Positions 35,851 to 37,335 of a stretch of DNA of 37,335 nucleotides are shown here, piece by piece. Each line of letters opens with the position of its first letter. Position 1 is the stretch's first letter. Below the pieces are notes generated by a model. That model was not told the DNA's origin. It made no database searches and saw only the letters and a program-made list of their open reading frames with translations. The translations under genes and the position numbers were made by a program. The DNA comes from an uncultured Saprospiraceae bacterium (GTDB taxonomy: Bacteria > Bacteroidota > Bacteroidia > Chitinophagales > Saprospiraceae): positions 1-37,335 of the forward strand of contig CAJQRD010000099.1 of the NCBI GenBank assembly GCA_905480605.1, given 5' to 3'.

Positions 35851-36015
35851 ATTTGTATTTATTAATTGTTTCTTTAAGATATACTTAATAAGAATATAAA
35901 GAAAACATTTTGAATTGTATTCTTCTGAGCAGTCGCTAAACTCTTTTTTTAATAGAAAATATTCTATTATGGCTAACTATTAGGTTTTGCTTTTAAATAT
36001 ACAAGAATGTATTTT

Positions 36016-37335
36016 TTATTTCCAAATAGCACCAACGCCTTTTTCCCAAAGTAATTTATTGATTGCAGGTATTTCATCATTTAGAAGAGTTTCTCCTTTT
36101 GATTTGAGTTTTGTCCATTCAACTTCTAATTCGTTTCTTCTATCACTTGCCCCTTTTGTCAATCTTGGAATATCACTTTCACTTTGATTTATAACATACA
36201 TGTAGTTTGCTGTAAATTTGTTAGGAAAATTTTCTACATCATCATAAGCTTGAGATTTCCGTTGTACCATTTCCTCATCCCAAACTTTCATTTTTTTGGT
36301 CAGTGTATCGGCCATTTCAATTACCGCCTTCAGTTTTGACTTATCCTCTTCTTTTATAGAGTTGACCAATCCTTCTAATTGTTTTCTTTTCTCATAAATA
36401 TCATTTGTCATATTGTGCATAACAGTTAATGAAGATTCCATTTCTGACATGTATTTATCATAAGCGGCATAATCAATATCTTTTGGATACAAAGGATTAG
36501 CTAAAACATTAACTTCTGTAGAATGTGTGTTGTTATCATAACTTAAAACAATGCGGTAAGTTCCTGGTGATACTTTATGTCCTCTATAACTTGCTTCGAT
36601 ATATGCTGTTGGAATACCTGGCATTGTTTTATGTCTCAAGTTCCAAACAAACCTATTCAGCCCTTTCTTTTTTGCTATAGTTGGAGTAGATGGAGGGCCT
36701 CCACCATAGCTTTTAAATGATTTGTCCTTTACTGAACTGAAGCTAGTAATAAGTCTGTCATCTTGATCAAAAACTTCTAGTTTTAAGTCTATAGAATCTG
36801 CAACTTCAGGAAGGTGATAATATATTACTGCTCCTGATGCTGGGTTCACACCATATAAAGTATTAGTACCAACAAATGACTTTGAATTGCCATTCAGTTG
36901 ACTTCCACCGTTGGCTAATATTACATCAGCTGGTTGAAACAAACTTATATTTTTCTTAGATGCATTTTGGCGTAATAACTCTAAGTCATCTAGAATCCAA
37001 AAGGATCTTCCTGAAGTTGCAATTATAATGTCATTATGCTTAAGCATAAGGTCCAAAATTGGAGTAATAGGTAAGTTTAGTTGTAACGCACTCCAATTAC
37101 TGCCACCGTTTTTTGACATGTAAATTCCAGTTTCGGTACCAGCAAAGAGTAAGTCTTTTTGCTTTTCGTCTTCCCTAACGACACGCGTATATGCGCCCTG
37201 TGGGATGTTTGAAGAAATGTTCTGCCAAGTTTTACCATAATTGGTTGTTTTATATAAACCAGGTGTCTTGTCATCAAATTTGTACCTTGTAGTTGCTATA
37301 TAAGCTGTTGCAGGGTCGTGAGGTGAAACCTCTAT
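36016..37335 (-). CDS. BNR/sortilin-type beta-propeller protein, 5' end outside window
   Basis: The minus-strand frame is open to the last base of the window, giving the last 439 residues of a larger protein. The first visible part has sialidase/BNR-type repeats ([65 protein letters not shown]), as in VPS10/sortilin-like bacterial proteins of about 1,000 residues. After it come a beta domain ([27 protein letters not shown] and TYRIVLSY) and a helical tail rich in Lys and Glu (about 290-430), probably coiled-coil. Such proteins are often annotated as glycosyl hydrolases, but the motifs seen do not prove catalysis. Its position before SusC/SusD, with 165 bases between, suggests a shared role or shared regulation. 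Confidence 0.85.
   Translation of the reverse strand: MEVSPHDPATAYIATTRYKFDDKTPGLYKTTNYGKTWQNISSNIPQGAYTRVVREDEKQKDLLFAGTETGIYMSKNGGSNWSALQLNLPITPILDLMLKHNDIIIATSGRSFWILDDLELLRQNASKKNISLFQPADVILANGGSQLNGNSKSFVGTNTLYGVNPASGAVIYYHLPEVADSIDLKLEVFDQDDRLITSFSSVKDKSFKSYGGGPPSTPTIAKKKGLNRFVWNLRHKTMPGIPTAYIEASYRGHKVSPGTYRIVLSYDNNTHSTEVNVLANPLYPKDIDYAAYDKYMSEMESSLTVMHNMTNDIYEKRKQLEGLVNSIKEEDKSKLKAVIEMADTLTKKMKVWDEEMVQRKSQAYDDVENFPNKFTANYMYVINQSESDIPRLTKGASDRRNELEVEWTKLKSKGETLLNDEIPAINKLLWEKGVGAIWK

Overview
The window is an AT-rich chromosomal segment from a member of the Bacteroidota. It has a SusC/SusD outer-membrane pair, a PorP/SprF protein next to a PorE-like TPR/beta-propeller/OmpA protein (type IX secretion, T9SS), many short signal peptides ending in a lipobox cysteine, a secreted M43 protease with a T9SS-like C-terminus, and promoter boxes of the TAnnTTTG type. 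The mix of T9SS parts, MopE-type repeats and a DUF2279 protein fits Saprospiria or a related marine lineage, but the exact taxon is inference. I see no phage genes, transposases, CRISPR arrays or tRNA/rRNA genes; most of the window looks like ordinary vertically inherited chromosome.

Layout. 1-5.2 kb (+): a UvrA-family ATPase cut by the window edge, an M14 carboxypeptidase lipoprotein 10 bases later, a small cysteine-rich lipoprotein and the tRNA hydroxylase TrhO. 5.3-7.6 kb: a DUF429 predicted nuclease (-) and a polytopic membrane protein (+) in head-to-head arrangement. 7.57-7.91 kb: a non-coding stretch with two G-rich 41-base repeats. 7.9-15.0 kb (-): five genes read in the order PorP/SprF, PorE-like, lipoprotein, M1 aminopeptidase lipoprotein, small tubby/LURP-one-like protein. 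15.1-18.3 kb (+): DUF2279 protein, ECF sigma factor, putative small anti-sigma factor and prfA, with a perfect 38-base palindrome between the two regulators. 18.4-20.1 kb (-): bifunctional FtcD, sharing a bidirectional terminator with prfA.

20.3-24.5 kb: an unrecognised secreted protein (+) faces a large modular M43 metalloprotease (-) across a gap of dyads. 24.5-27.8 kb: a structured leader, a PfkB sugar kinase (+), a 42-residue membrane protein (-) and an Xaa-Pro aminopeptidase (-). 27.9-31.4 kb (+): rpoN, a polysaccharide flippase and a MarR regulator. 31.5-37.3 kb (-): a truncated beta-propeller (BNR/sortilin-like) protein, then SusC and SusD.

The clearest functional themes are cell-envelope export and peptide use: T9SS components, four peptidases of different clans (M14, M1, M43, M24) and a SusCD importer. 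I did not find a convincing new multi-gene system. The best leads are non-coding: the sigma/anti-sigma palindrome, the paired G-rich repeats, alternating complementary segments upstream of the sugar kinase, and two genes that appear to lack any ATG/GTG/TTG start at the expected place.
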